This document shows positions 54,322 through 62,338 of a stretch of DNA of 64,000 bases, in pieces. Source of the DNA: Sporocytophaga sp. Its GTDB lineage: Bacteria > Bacteroidota > Bacteroidia > Cytophagales > Cytophagaceae. Each line of letters starts with the position of its first letter. Within the stretch, counting starts at the first letter, position 1. The stretch spans positions 248,001-312,000 of the forward strand of contig NZ_JAGHZZ010000002.1 in NCBI RefSeq assembly GCF_017745095.1. The letters are read 5' to 3'. Made by a program: the position numbers and the translations under genes. The notes below the pieces were generated by a model. It made no database searches. It had not been told where the DNA came from and saw only the letters and a program-made list of their open reading frames with translations.

Positions 54322-55071
54322 CTAAAAATTGAGCGTCTTTTTCAATTCGGAATAATTGCTTCTGCTTACAGGTATCTTTGCACCATTGCGTAAAACGATA
54401 AGGTGACTATCCTTTTCATAAGGTTCAATCTGAGTAATTTCATTAAGGTTGACGATGTAGGACCTGTGAACTCTCATGAACATTTCAGGATCGAGAGCAT
54501 CTTCGAAATACTTCATCCTTTGCTGCTTTAAAAATTTTCCAGCAGAACAATAAATCATAACGTAATCATCCTGTGCTTCAAGGTAAAAAATATCTTCTAC
54601 CTGAAGGACATTGATTTTATTGCCTGTTTTAACCGCAATCCTTTCTAGCGTCCCTTCCCTTTGTTTTAGGCTGTTGTTAATTCCTGAAGGATCATTGACT
54701 GATTCATTATGCTTAAGTCTTGCTTTTGCTTTTTTAACAGCCTGTTCAAATCGCTCTCGGGAGTAGGGCTTCAGAAGATAGTCAGCAGCATTCATTTCAA
54801 AAGCTTTCAATGCATATTCGTCATATGCAGTTGAGAAAATAATCAAAGGAGGATTTTCCATCAGCTCAAGCATTTCAAAGCCTGTAAGCTTGGGCATTTG
54901 TACATCCAGAAAAAGAAGATCAGGATGCAGTTCCTGAACGGATTTTAATGCTGAAAAACCGTCACCGCACTCAGCTATTATTTCCACGTCAGGATCATCT
55001 TTCAGATATGATCTGATAAGACTTCTTGCGAGAGGCTCGTCATCCGTAATAATTACTTTATATTTAGTCAT
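54322..55071 (-). CDS. LytTR-family response regulator
   Basis: A 249-residue regulator. The receiver (1-120) has D10/D11, phosphoacceptor D56 (DLLFLDVQMPKLTG) and K in LLKPYSRE. The C-terminal LytTR domain (about 145-245) reads AVKTGNKINVLQVEDIFYLEAQDDYVMIY, MRVHRSYIVNLNEI and NGAKIPVSRSNYSELKK. The start overlaps the sensor kinase stop by 4 bases (ATGA), so the two are coupled. Binds DNA by the beta-type LytTR fold. Confidence 0.94.
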   Translation of the reverse strand: MTKYKVIITDDEPLARSLIRSYLKDDPDVEIIAECGDGFSALKSVQELHPDLLFLDVQMPKLTGFEMLELMENPPLIIFSTAYDEYALKAFEMNAADYLLKPYSRERFEQAVKKAKARLKHNESVNDPSGINNSLKQREGTLERIAVKTGNKINVLQVEDIFYLEAQDDYVMIYCSAGKFLKQQRMKYFEDALDPEMFMRVHRSYIVNLNEITQIEPYEKDSHLIVLRNGAKIPVSRSNYSELKKTLNF

Positions 55072-56123
55072 ATTTGCTTTTGTGGAATAAGAACATCTAC
55101 ACGGAATGTATGATATTCTCTATGAATTTTTAACAGATCAGATCTACCAAAGCTGAGATATAGTCTTTGTGCCACGTTCCTCAATCCTATTCCTTTGCGG
55201 CCTTCTTTTTTTATTTCCTGATCACATGAATTCTCAATTGATATATGTAAGTCACCATTTTTTAATTCTGCATTGATTGATATTTTAATATTTTCAAGAC
55301 TTTCATATACACCATACTTTACAGCATTTTCAACCAAAGGCTGAAGCAACATAGGAGGTATTAAAGTACCATTCACAGAATCATTAATATTTAATTCTAT
55401 TTGTAACTTTTCACTGAAACGTATCTTTTCAATATCAAGGTATAAATTTATAGTTTCAAGCTCTTCTTCAATATCCACAAGGGGAGTTTTACCTTGATCC
55501 AGGGACTTTCTAAGAAAGGTTGATAGTTTAACAATCATTTCACCCGCTGCTTTGGGATCCAGTATTGTCAAGGCATTAATAGAATTGAGACTATTGAATA
55601 TAAAATGAGGATTGAGCTGAGACTTAAGCATAGACAGCTCTGTTTCCTGAATTGCTGACTTCAGCTCAGCTTCTTTTAATTGTTTTTCCTTTATTGTCCT
55701 GGAAAACATGATCAGATAATAAGTCAATATGAATGCCAGGAAATAAAAGACAGCCAGTATACACCTCCAGGGTATTGAAGCATCAAGGAAGTCTAGATAT
55801 TCATAATTACCATCGCTTACTGCATTCAATACTAAATAACCAGAGCCTACAGAAAATAATACATATATCAGCGCGGCTCCCAGATAATTCGTACAGATGA
55901 AATAAAAAGTCTGGTTTTCAAAATTAAGATATCTGACCATATACCAGAGGCTCAAGCCAGTGAAGGAAAATAAAAAATTAAAAACCACCGCGTCCAATAA
56001 TGCCGGGGGAAGAGGCTGGTCATATAAAAAGAACAATATCTTTGTATGGGCAACTGTAATAAGTACCCATACAGAGATATAAAAATAAAGCTGCTTAAGT
56101 TTTCCGGTAAAGGGATGAATCAT
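55068..56123 (-). CDS. LytS/YpdA-type sensor histidine kinase (His_kinase domain)
   Basis: A 351-residue membrane kinase with four N-terminal TM helices (within 10-145) and no extracytoplasmic domain. A short coiled linker (EKQLKEAELKSAIQETELSML) leads to the His_kinase domain with H173 in KSQLNPHFIFNSLNSIN and a HATPase (LLQPLVENAVKYGV, RKGIGLRNVAQRL). The upstream LiaF-like gene ends one base before its start and the LytTR regulator follows with overlap. Suggests envelope-stress sensing. Confidence 0.93.
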   Translation of the reverse strand: MIHPFTGKLKQLYFYISVWVLITVAHTKILFFLYDQPLPPALLDAVVFNFLFSFTGLSLWYMVRYLNFENQTFYFICTNYLGAALIYVLFSVGSGYLVLNAVSDGNYEYLDFLDASIPWRCILAVFYFLAFILTYYLIMFSRTIKEKQLKEAELKSAIQETELSMLKSQLNPHFIFNSLNSINALTILDPKAAGEMIVKLSTFLRKSLDQGKTPLVDIEEELETINLYLDIEKIRFSEKLQIELNINDSVNGTLIPPMLLQPLVENAVKYGVYESLENIKISINAELKNGDLHISIENSCDQEIKKEGRKGIGLRNVAQRLYLSFGRSDLLKIHREYHTFRVDVLIPQKQI

Positions 56124-56124
56124 C

Positions 56125-56862
56125 TTATCCTCTTTTAATTTCTACTCCTCCCATTACCAGAGTGCCTTTGAGCACAATCTCAGCGGCTGGATCTATGTAT
56201 GCATTTTTATCTTTAGAAGCTGCTTTATCTTCAAAGCCAGCCAAAATTGTCACCAATTCAGAACGAACATTCCATTCATGTGGCACAACCAGTGTTACTC
56301 CTCCGCAAACTACTTCAACGTTAATAACGTTGTTTTCTTTTGACAGATAGCAATTGGTAAGATCTATTTCAGCACCTCCGAAGATTGCAGTAACTTTTCC
56401 ACCTTTAAAATCATATGAGCTAATTTGCTTTTCAGCTCCGCTAAAGATTACAGTTGTTTCCATATAATTTTCCTCTGTTATTTCTATTGTTGAATCTCGT
56501 TTAAAATCTATTAATACTTTTTTTTTGGGAAAGATCATTTTAAAGAAAATGCCTAAGCCTATTAGTATAAGAATCGCTGGCCATACTTTACCAAATTCTA
56601 ACTTAGGAATGTTCAATGCTTCAGGCAATATAAAGAATGTTCCTATTGCTGCCACAGTAAGCCCAAACATCCAGTTTCTAAGAAGAATATTATACACACC
56701 AAATGCGATCAATAGCATTTTCCATGTATATACATAAGGAGGCAGTATCAATAATTCGAGGTTCTTAAATAACAGAACTGCTCCGATACCAATAAAAAAC
56801 AATGCTGACCAAAAAGCATCTATAGATGAGTTTTTCATATTTGAATAATTATTTTTTTTCAT
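56125..56862 (-). CDS. LiaF-like membrane protein (DUF5668 plus LiaF C-terminal beta domain)
   Basis: A 245-residue protein; start taken at 56862 (MKKNNYSNMKNSSIDAFWS), with 56838 also possible. It has three to four TM helices in the first 130 residues (AFWSALFFIGIGAVLLFKNLELL, WKMLLIAFGVYNILL, WPAILILIGLGIFFKMIF). A beta-helical C-terminal domain follows (TTVIFSGAEKQISSYDFKGGKVTAIFGGAEIDLTN, VEVVCGGVTLVVPHEWNV, VLKGTLVMGGVEIK), as in LiaF. LiaF-type proteins act upstream of envelope-stress kinases, and here the kinase is the next gene. Confidence 0.88.
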   Translation of the reverse strand: MKKNNYSNMKNSSIDAFWSALFFIGIGAVLLFKNLELLILPPYVYTWKMLLIAFGVYNILLRNWMFGLTVAAIGTFFILPEALNIPKLEFGKVWPAILILIGLGIFFKMIFPKKKVLIDFKRDSTIEITEENYMETTVIFSGAEKQISSYDFKGGKVTAIFGGAEIDLTNCYLSKENNVINVEVVCGGVTLVVPHEWNVRSELVTILAGFEDKAASKDKNAYIDPAAEIVLKGTLVMGGVEIKRG

Positions 56863-56995
56863 ATCTTTTCTGCTTGATGATTCAAAAATAGAAAGCACCA
56901 AAAAAAATAAAAATTAAAAATCGGTGAGCTGCAAAAAAATACCGGTAAATGGAATAAAAATATACTTAGTACTGAACACCAAACATTAATGACAT

Positions 56996-57499
56996 TCAGA
57001 TATCTTCTTCCTCATGTCTGGAGTTGAATTTTTCAGTTCCCACATCTAAAACATAGTTCATTTCTTCTCTTACCGCAATCAATGCGATGCCTGATTCTGA
57101 GATCAATAACAATGTTGCATAGAATACAAGTCCTGAACCAAATATTCCAAGAACCAGAGGTAACCATGTAAAGCGGATATTCAGTATTTCCACAACACCT
57201 ATGCAAATACTGGTAGCCACGAAATCACTGAGAGCTACATAGAGTATAGTCATAGCTCTCTGCAGCAATCTGGTTCTTCTTGTAACCTTATTTAACTGAT
57301 TATAAACATGTTCTTTTTCCGAAAGTGCTTTTTTGCTGAATAAATTTCTGATAAGTCTTTCGGACAAGTTTCGAGCTCGATCAATATTCCTTCCCAAACG
57401 CTGGCTCGTGGCCACAATGAGCGAAGTTGTAGCCAAGATCAACACCGCAGGTGTGATCATAGCTGTAAGTATAGTTAATGCAAGAGATACATCTTTCAT
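56996..57499 (-). CDS. DUF2721 family membrane protein
   Basis: A 167-residue protein with three TM helices. N-terminal ALTILTAMITPAVLILATTSLIVATSQRLGRNIDRARNL is the DUF2721 signature: a helix followed by an arginine-rich cytoplasmic stretch. Two further helices are at about 85-105 and 110-135. Function unknown; the family is widespread in bacteria. It sits alone between the LiaF-like operon and the phosphoesterase gene. Confidence 0.85.
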   Translation of the reverse strand: MKDVSLALTILTAMITPAVLILATTSLIVATSQRLGRNIDRARNLSERLIRNLFSKKALSEKEHVYNQLNKVTRRTRLLQRAMTILYVALSDFVATSICIGVVEILNIRFTWLPLVLGIFGSGLVFYATLLLISESGIALIAVREEMNYVLDVGTEKFNSRHEEEDI

Positions 57500-57544
57500 A
57501 AGATTCAGCCAAACTCTCTTTTCTCTTTTAATTCAAACTAAAAT

Positions 57545-58729
57545 TTAATCCTGCAAATTCCACTCTTTTCTAAAGTCCACAAAATCAACTCCGGGATAAT
57601 ATGGATCAAAGGAATTTACTGATATGAGCTCATTCTCCGGGTATCTTAATGCAGTAAGCTTTCCTCCGAAAACACATCCACTATCTATATCTATTGAGTT
57701 ATTAACCCAAAAAGGTTCTTTTACAGGCGTATGTCCATATACAACTTTAGCCTTCCCTCTATAATTGCGGCCCCAATCTCTCCGCTCAGGAAGGCCATCA
57801 TACTTTTTCTTTTCCCCCGGCTCGCCAAAAACACAATAATCTTTAATTTCCCTTGAATCCTTTCCTTGCATATCTTCTCTGATTCCAGCATGAACAGCTA
57901 CGACATTTCCATTATCAAAAACATAATGCGAAGGCAGACTCTTTAGAAAACAAATAATATTGTTTTTAAACTCTTCCGATTTTCCCTCAACTTGGCTTAT
58001 TGTTTCTTCCAAACCGCTATTAACGGTAACAGGATTGCCTTTCAGATAGCGTAAAAATTTTTCGTCATGGTTTCCAAGCACAGCATAAGCCATATTCTGA
58101 TTATTCAACTCAAGTATAAGTTCCATTACTTTATCGCTCGCAGGTCCTCTGTCAACCATATCACCAAGAAAAACTAATTTTCTTTTCTGAGGATGGAAAT
58201 ATCTCTTATGGATAGAACCATTTATTATTGTCTCTGAAGCTAGATAACCTAGTTTATTAAGAAGAGCAGTCAACTCATCATAGCAACCATGAACATCTCC
58301 AATAAAATCTAAAGGACCGTGTTCATCTAACATTCTTGTATGCTTCTTTTTAAGACTGTACGAAAGATTATCCCACCCCTTTTTATCATCAGTAAGATAT
58401 ACATTCTTTACCCCTTGCCTCCGTAGCTTCTTCCTCATTTTTAAATTAATCACTTTGTCCGGATTATTGCGATCTACTTTGCCCAAAACATGAAAAGGCA
58501 CAAAGTTTCTTTTTGCAATCTTAGCCAACTTCATGATTTCATCGAAAGCAGGTCTTACCAGGTGAAGAAAGGTCAACAATCCCTTTTCTAATCGTCCTGA
58601 GAGCTTAGGGTCTTCTATACCGGTGACATCATTCTTCTGTATCCATTCAGGCAAATGCTCTGTCCCGGTAATTAAAATCAATGCATCTTCTTCAAAAGAT
58701 AACTGCATTCTGTTTAGATTTAAATTCAT
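57545..58729 (-). CDS. Pnkp-like metallophosphoesterase with degenerate kinase-like N-terminus
   Basis: A 394-residue protein. From 138 on it is a calcineurin-type phosphoesterase with all metal motifs: GDVHGCYDE (144-152), FLGDMVDRGP, VLGNHDE, HAGIRED and YGHTPV. HGPLDFIGDVHGCYDEL closely matches the phosphatase domain of bacterial Pnkp RNA-repair enzymes. The N-terminus (1-135) follows the layout of the Pnkp kinase domain (strand ALILITG at 16-22, segment LRRQGVKNVYLTDD before the phosphatase). Where the P-loop should be it reads GTEHLPEW, so it cannot bind ATP in the usual way. No ligase domain. Likely activity: 3'- or 2',3'-cyclic phosphatase, or a protein phosphatase. Confidence 0.8.
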   Translation of the reverse strand: MNLNLNRMQLSFEEDALILITGTEHLPEWIQKNDVTGIEDPKLSGRLEKGLLTFLHLVRPAFDEIMKLAKIAKRNFVPFHVLGKVDRNNPDKVINLKMRKKLRRQGVKNVYLTDDKKGWDNLSYSLKKKHTRMLDEHGPLDFIGDVHGCYDELTALLNKLGYLASETIINGSIHKRYFHPQKRKLVFLGDMVDRGPASDKVMELILELNNQNMAYAVLGNHDEKFLRYLKGNPVTVNSGLEETISQVEGKSEEFKNNIICFLKSLPSHYVFDNGNVVAVHAGIREDMQGKDSREIKDYCVFGEPGEKKKYDGLPERRDWGRNYRGKAKVVYGHTPVKEPFWVNNSIDIDSGCVFGGKLTALRYPENELISVNSFDPYYPGVDFVDFRKEWNLQD

Positions 58730-58824
58730 TTACTCTCACTCACATGATAACAAAAAACTTAAAGCAATCAGTTTTAGGAAACGTAAAGGATGAATTTTCT
58801 TGTTAGATATAAAAGGAATGGATT

Positions 58825-59595
58825 ATGGCAATGGTAAGTGAAGATAGAATCAGGCTTCTGGATATGGCCGATTCCATAAGAGAAATACAAAGTTATATCG
58901 GAAGAGATGATTTCGCTGAGTTTAGCATCTCAGATAACGAGAGACAAGCTGTAATAGAACAACTTGTTATGATAGGCGGAGCCTCTGCTATGCTGAGTGA
59001 TGAATTTAGAGAGAAATATGGGGAGATAGATTGGGATATGTTAAAAGGATTGCAATATGCAAACTTTGACGAAACCTTAGAGCTTGATTTACATCCACTA
59101 TGGAGAATAGCTCAAGAAGATCTTCCAGATATCATGAATCAGATATTGGACCTTGCTGCGGTAGTTGAGGGAGAAGAAGATTTATCGGATGTTACTCTTA
59201 ATGAAGAAGATCTTAAGGACAATCAATCCATACAGGAAGAAATTACGTCCAGGATAAACGTTGATAAAAATGTACGATTGGAAGATGAAAGCTTTAATCC
59301 TCCCCTTGAGAAGGATATGGTTGTAAATAAAATCCGTCCAAGAAAAATCGGTAGCAACAGAGATTCCCTAAAAATGCCTAAGCACATGAAAAAGAAAGAA
59401 GCTAAAAAGGTTTCCAATGAACCATCTTCTTCTCTTGAACATCATGAAGAAGAACATTTACCCTTGGGAGCAGGAATTGCAGATGAAGAAATCAGAAGAA
59501 ACGTTGAGACAATCCATAAAGGCTCAAAGGGAACAATCGATGACAATGAAATTGAAAACACAGATCTCAAAGGCTTTGACCGATCCGACGATTAA
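58825..59595 (+). CDS. HepT-like (DUF86) domain protein without active site, with long acidic tail
   Basis: A 256-residue protein. Residues 10-112 follow the HepT/DUF86 HEPN fold: DMADSIREIQSYI, QAVIEQLVMIGGASAMLSDEFREKYGEIDWDMLKGL, then LDLHPLWRIAQEDLPDIMNQI. The RNase motif (R-x4-H, normally RN-x-x-x-H-x-Y) is replaced by Q77 and D82 in GLQYANFDET, so ribonuclease activity should be lost. Residues 115-256 are a charged, low-complexity tail with basic patches (HMKKKEAKKV). No MntA nucleotidyltransferase partner is nearby. Probably a domesticated protein-interaction module. The family call rests on pattern matching by eye. Confidence 0.65.
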   Translation: MAMVSEDRIRLLDMADSIREIQSYIGRDDFAEFSISDNERQAVIEQLVMIGGASAMLSDEFREKYGEIDWDMLKGLQYANFDETLELDLHPLWRIAQEDLPDIMNQILDLAAVVEGEEDLSDVTLNEEDLKDNQSIQEEITSRINVDKNVRLEDESFNPPLEKDMVVNKIRPRKIGSNRDSLKMPKHMKKKEAKKVSNEPSSSLEHHEEEHLPLGAGIADEEIRRNVETIHKGSKGTIDDNEIENTDLKGFDRSDD

Positions 59596-59610
59596 AAAAA
59601 TTCTTAATAA

Positions 59611-59653
59611 ATACTAAAAAAAGATACTCATCAGAAGCATCTTTTTTTAGTAT
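59611..59653. terminator. bidirectional terminator
   Basis: A 15-bp perfect stem (ATACTAAAAAAAGAT / ATCTTTTTTTAGTAT) with a 13-base loop, between convergent genes. Confidence 0.8.
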
Positions 59654-59669
59654 TCAGTATCATATGAAT

Positions 59670-60005
59670 CTACACCCTCTGCTTTAATACAATCTTATGT
59701 TCAGCATGGCTGTCTACAGTTAATCGCCAAGGTTTCATCTCCCTGCAAAGCTTACCATTAAACAGGCAAGGAATATCTGCCTGCTCAATTTCTGTTAAAT
59801 GCTTCTTAATCTTGAAAAAACCTACAGACTTCCCTACTACAGTTTCCTGATTGGGATATAAAATCATCACATTCGTTTCCTTACTATCCTTTTCACACTG
59901 TCCTTCAGAAATCAGAATTACAGCACTTTCGTCTTCCAGATAATCTGCTATCCACTTTTTCATGGATTCAATCTTTTCTGAACAGACGTTGTATTTTTCA
60001 TTCAT
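59670..60005 (-). CDS. hypothetical protein
   Basis: A 111-residue protein starting MNEKYNVCSEKIESMKKWIADYLEDESAVILISEGQC. Soluble, mixed alpha/beta, with four cysteines (two in the C-terminal half: DIPCLFNGKLCREMKPWRL). No family recognised. It reads in the same direction as the sigma factor gene, 112 bases downstream of it. Confidence 0.6.
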   Translation of the reverse strand: MNEKYNVCSEKIESMKKWIADYLEDESAVILISEGQCEKDSKETNVMILYPNQETVVGKSVGFFKIKKHLTEIEQADIPCLFNGKLCREMKPWRLTVDSHAEHKIVLKQRV

Positions 60006-60117
60006 GACTACTTCCTTTATTTAAAAAACCCACATTCATGAATTTTGTTAACTCTATAACTATAAGCAGATTATATAAACTAAAGATAAATCCTTAGGGA
60101 AAAATCTCGAAATACTA

Positions 60118-60975
60118 TTAAAAATATGCTGTTAGCAGCTCTGGTTTTACCCCTGATCTCAGCTTACGCAGCGCACATTCTTTCAACTGTCTCACTCTCT
60201 CCTTGGTAAGCCCCATGGAGGCTGCAATGTCTTCCAGAGATTCGCTATATTCCCTTCCAAGTCCAAAGAATCTAAGAATAACTTCTCTTTCCCTATCTGA
60301 AAGTTTTCTTAAAATCCGTTCAATATCTTTTCTAACCGAATCAAACATTAAATCTTGATCAGGATTAGCTGAATTTGAATGCTTCAGGATATCCAGCATA
60401 CAACCTTCTCCATCATCGAACTCAGCCTGAAGTGATGCTGGCTTATCCCCTATTGGATTTAAGTCTACAACTTCCTGAGGTTTACAATCCACGTGTTCGG
60501 CAACTTCTTCAGGTGTTGGCTCACGTTCAAATTTTTGTTCAAACTCTGAGCTGAATTGCTTTATTTTAGATCGCTCCATTATCTTATGTAATGGTAACCT
60601 TACAAATCGTCCGTTTTTAGATAAAGCATCTAATATAGATTGCCTGATCCACCATACAGCATAAGAGATAAATTTAAACCCCTTTGTCTCATCAAACTTC
60701 TGAGCCGCTTTAATAAGACCAATATTACCTTCATTAATCAAATCATTAAGCGGAATATCTCCATAGTGATATTGTTTCGCCACTGATATAACAAAGCGAA
60801 GATTTGCTTTTACCAATCTTTCCAGAGCGGCTTCATCTCCCTCTCTTACTTTCTTTGCAAGAATTGCTTCTTCATCCGGCGTCAGAAGTTCTGCTTTAGA
60901 AACTTCATTGAAATACTTCTCTACCGTAGAACTGTCTCTGTTTGTTAAAGATTGTGTAATTTTAAGCTGTCTCAT
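60118..60975 (-). CDS. RNA polymerase sigma-70 factor, RpoD-type (group 1/2)
   Basis: A 285-residue sigma factor. Regions: 1.2 (VEKYFNEVSKAELLTPDEEAILAKKVREGD); 2 (LVKANLRFVISVAKQY, INEGNIGLIKAAQKFDETKGFKFISYAVWWIRQSIL); 3 (KQFSSEFEQKFEREPTPEEVAEHV); 4 (LSDREREVILRFFGLG, LTKERVRQLKECALRKLRS). Starts MRQLKITQSLTNRDSS, the usual beginning of Bacteroidota RpoD. Promoter-contact stretches differ from the usual housekeeping form as I recall it (DALSKNGRFVRLPLHKIMERSKI rather than QALAEQSRIVRLPLN), so I suspect a second RpoD-like paralogue. Confidence 0.9.
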   Translation of the reverse strand: MRQLKITQSLTNRDSSTVEKYFNEVSKAELLTPDEEAILAKKVREGDEAALERLVKANLRFVISVAKQYHYGDIPLNDLINEGNIGLIKAAQKFDETKGFKFISYAVWWIRQSILDALSKNGRFVRLPLHKIMERSKIKQFSSEFEQKFEREPTPEEVAEHVDCKPQEVVDLNPIGDKPASLQAEFDDGEGCMLDILKHSNSANPDQDLMFDSVRKDIERILRKLSDREREVILRFFGLGREYSESLEDIAASMGLTKERVRQLKECALRKLRSGVKPELLTAYF

Positions 60976-61246
60976 CGCGCCTATAAATAAAATTTTACTC
61001 TCAGCACCCTGCTGAAAAAGTATTTTGAAAATTCTCTTTTAAAATTGAGTCAAATATCATACAGAGATATTTTAAGAAAAGTTCATTAAGGGAGAACAAA
61101 TTAGAACTATAAAAAAACAGCCAGCTTCTCACTTAAAAGATTCTGACTGTACCATATTTTTATTGCTTTTAAGAATAAAATCTTTCTGCTTTTTCAGTGT
61201 AAAAAACTTCTGAAAAAATTTCAACTAAAGCTATATTCTCTTGCAA

Positions 61247-61708
61247 CTATCTTCTGTCCTTTTGTTTCACCTTTAGTCTTTCATAAGTTCCGACAAGAGT
61301 GGCTTCCTCTATGACATGTCCTTTAATATAATTCAAAAGCATTCTTCTATCTGACTCTTCTGGTATCGAAGGTATATTATTAAGTGCAAACAGGCGAAAG
61401 ATATAATGGTGTTCTCCTGTAGGAGGACAAGGGCCTTCATATCCTAGAGTACCACCTGAAGATATTCCTTCAATTCCGTCTGGTTCTGAATTTTCAGCTA
61501 TGCCTTTGCAGTCTGCAGGCATATTAAAGACTACCCAATGAGCCCATATTTTTGTGGGTGCATCCGGGTCTTCAACCAGCAACACAAGACTTTTCGTACC
61601 TTCTGGAACATCCAGAAATTGTAATTCAGGATTAATGCTTGCTCCCTCACAAGTAAATTCAAGAGGTATCATCTCTCCGTTTCTAAAAGCCGGACTAATT
61701 ATCTCCAT
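61247..61708 (-). CDS. YbhB/YbcL family (PEBP-like) protein
   Basis: A 153-residue cytoplasmic protein of the Raf-kinase-inhibitor/PEBP family. Motifs: FRNGEMIPLEFTCEGASINPELQFLDVPEGTKSLVLLVEDPDAPTKIWAHWVVFNMPA, the anion-pocket DPDAP and GYEGPCPPTGEHHYIFRLFALN. No signal peptide, as in E. coli YbhB. Bacterial function unknown; the pocket binds phosphate-like anions. Confidence 0.94.
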   Translation of the reverse strand: MEIISPAFRNGEMIPLEFTCEGASINPELQFLDVPEGTKSLVLLVEDPDAPTKIWAHWVVFNMPADCKGIAENSEPDGIEGISSGGTLGYEGPCPPTGEHHYIFRLFALNNIPSIPEESDRRMLLNYIKGHVIEEATLVGTYERLKVKQKDRR

Positions 61709-61857
61709 ATTCTATAATGTTTTACCCTATATCTTTTAACATCTTATCAATGTACCCTCGTTCGGTTAATCATGGAAAAATTCAAAAAAAGACTCTATAA
61801 ACTATCCTTAAAATATCAATGTTCTTCTGATGATTAGAACACAATAAGGAATTTAAA

Positions 61858-62229
61858 ATGAACAGATTGATTCTTTTGGAAAATAGCAAGACAAGCTTTG
61901 GCAGCTTACACAGAGAACTTGAAGAGAGAGGTTTCCTGGAATTCCGTGTATACAATACAATGAGTGATTTTATTAATCATTCATATCAGAAAAAAGAAGA
62001 TTTATACCTCGTTGTAATAGACTCACTCCTTGCAGACTTTTCAATGCAAACATTACAAGATTTGAAAGAAAAATTTCCGGATGACTACCTACTGTTAATT
62101 CATAATATTGATGATAAACAACAACAAAAAATAGCTGACATCGTGGGAGTCAATAAATCTATCATTAAAAGTTCCAACACGGCTGATCAAATAAAAAATA
62201 TTTTCGTTTCATTAGGGCAACCTGCATAA
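61858..62229 (+). CDS. receiver-like small protein
   Basis: A 123-residue protein whose secondary-structure order resembles a stand-alone receiver: LILLENSKTSFGSLHRELEERG, then LYLVVIDSLLADFSMQTLQDLKEKFPDDYLLLIHNI, then KSIIKSSNTADQIKNIF. The Asp in VVIDS would match the phosphoacceptor and the Lys in SIIKSS the conserved lysine, but the N-terminal acidic pair is reduced to a single Glu (LLEN). Possibly a degenerate receiver; low certainty. Confidence 0.6.
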   Translation: MNRLILLENSKTSFGSLHRELEERGFLEFRVYNTMSDFINHSYQKKEDLYLVVIDSLLADFSMQTLQDLKEKFPDDYLLLIHNIDDKQQQKIADIVGVNKSIIKSSNTADQIKNIFVSLGQPA

Positions 62230-62232
62230 ATG

Positions 62233-62268
62233 GGAGAGCTAGACTGCCAAAAACTTTACTAGCTCTCC
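62233..62268 (+). terminator. hairpin terminator
   Basis: A 10-bp perfect stem (GGAGAGCTAG / CTAGCTCTCC) with a 16-base loop, beginning 4 bases after the stop of the receiver-like gene and followed by TCTATAATTCTTT. Confidence 0.6.
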
Positions 62269-62338
62269 TCTATAATTCTTTGATACGAAATAATACGTTT
62301 CTAAAAAATAACTTCATCTCTGTTTAATATTTTATTCT

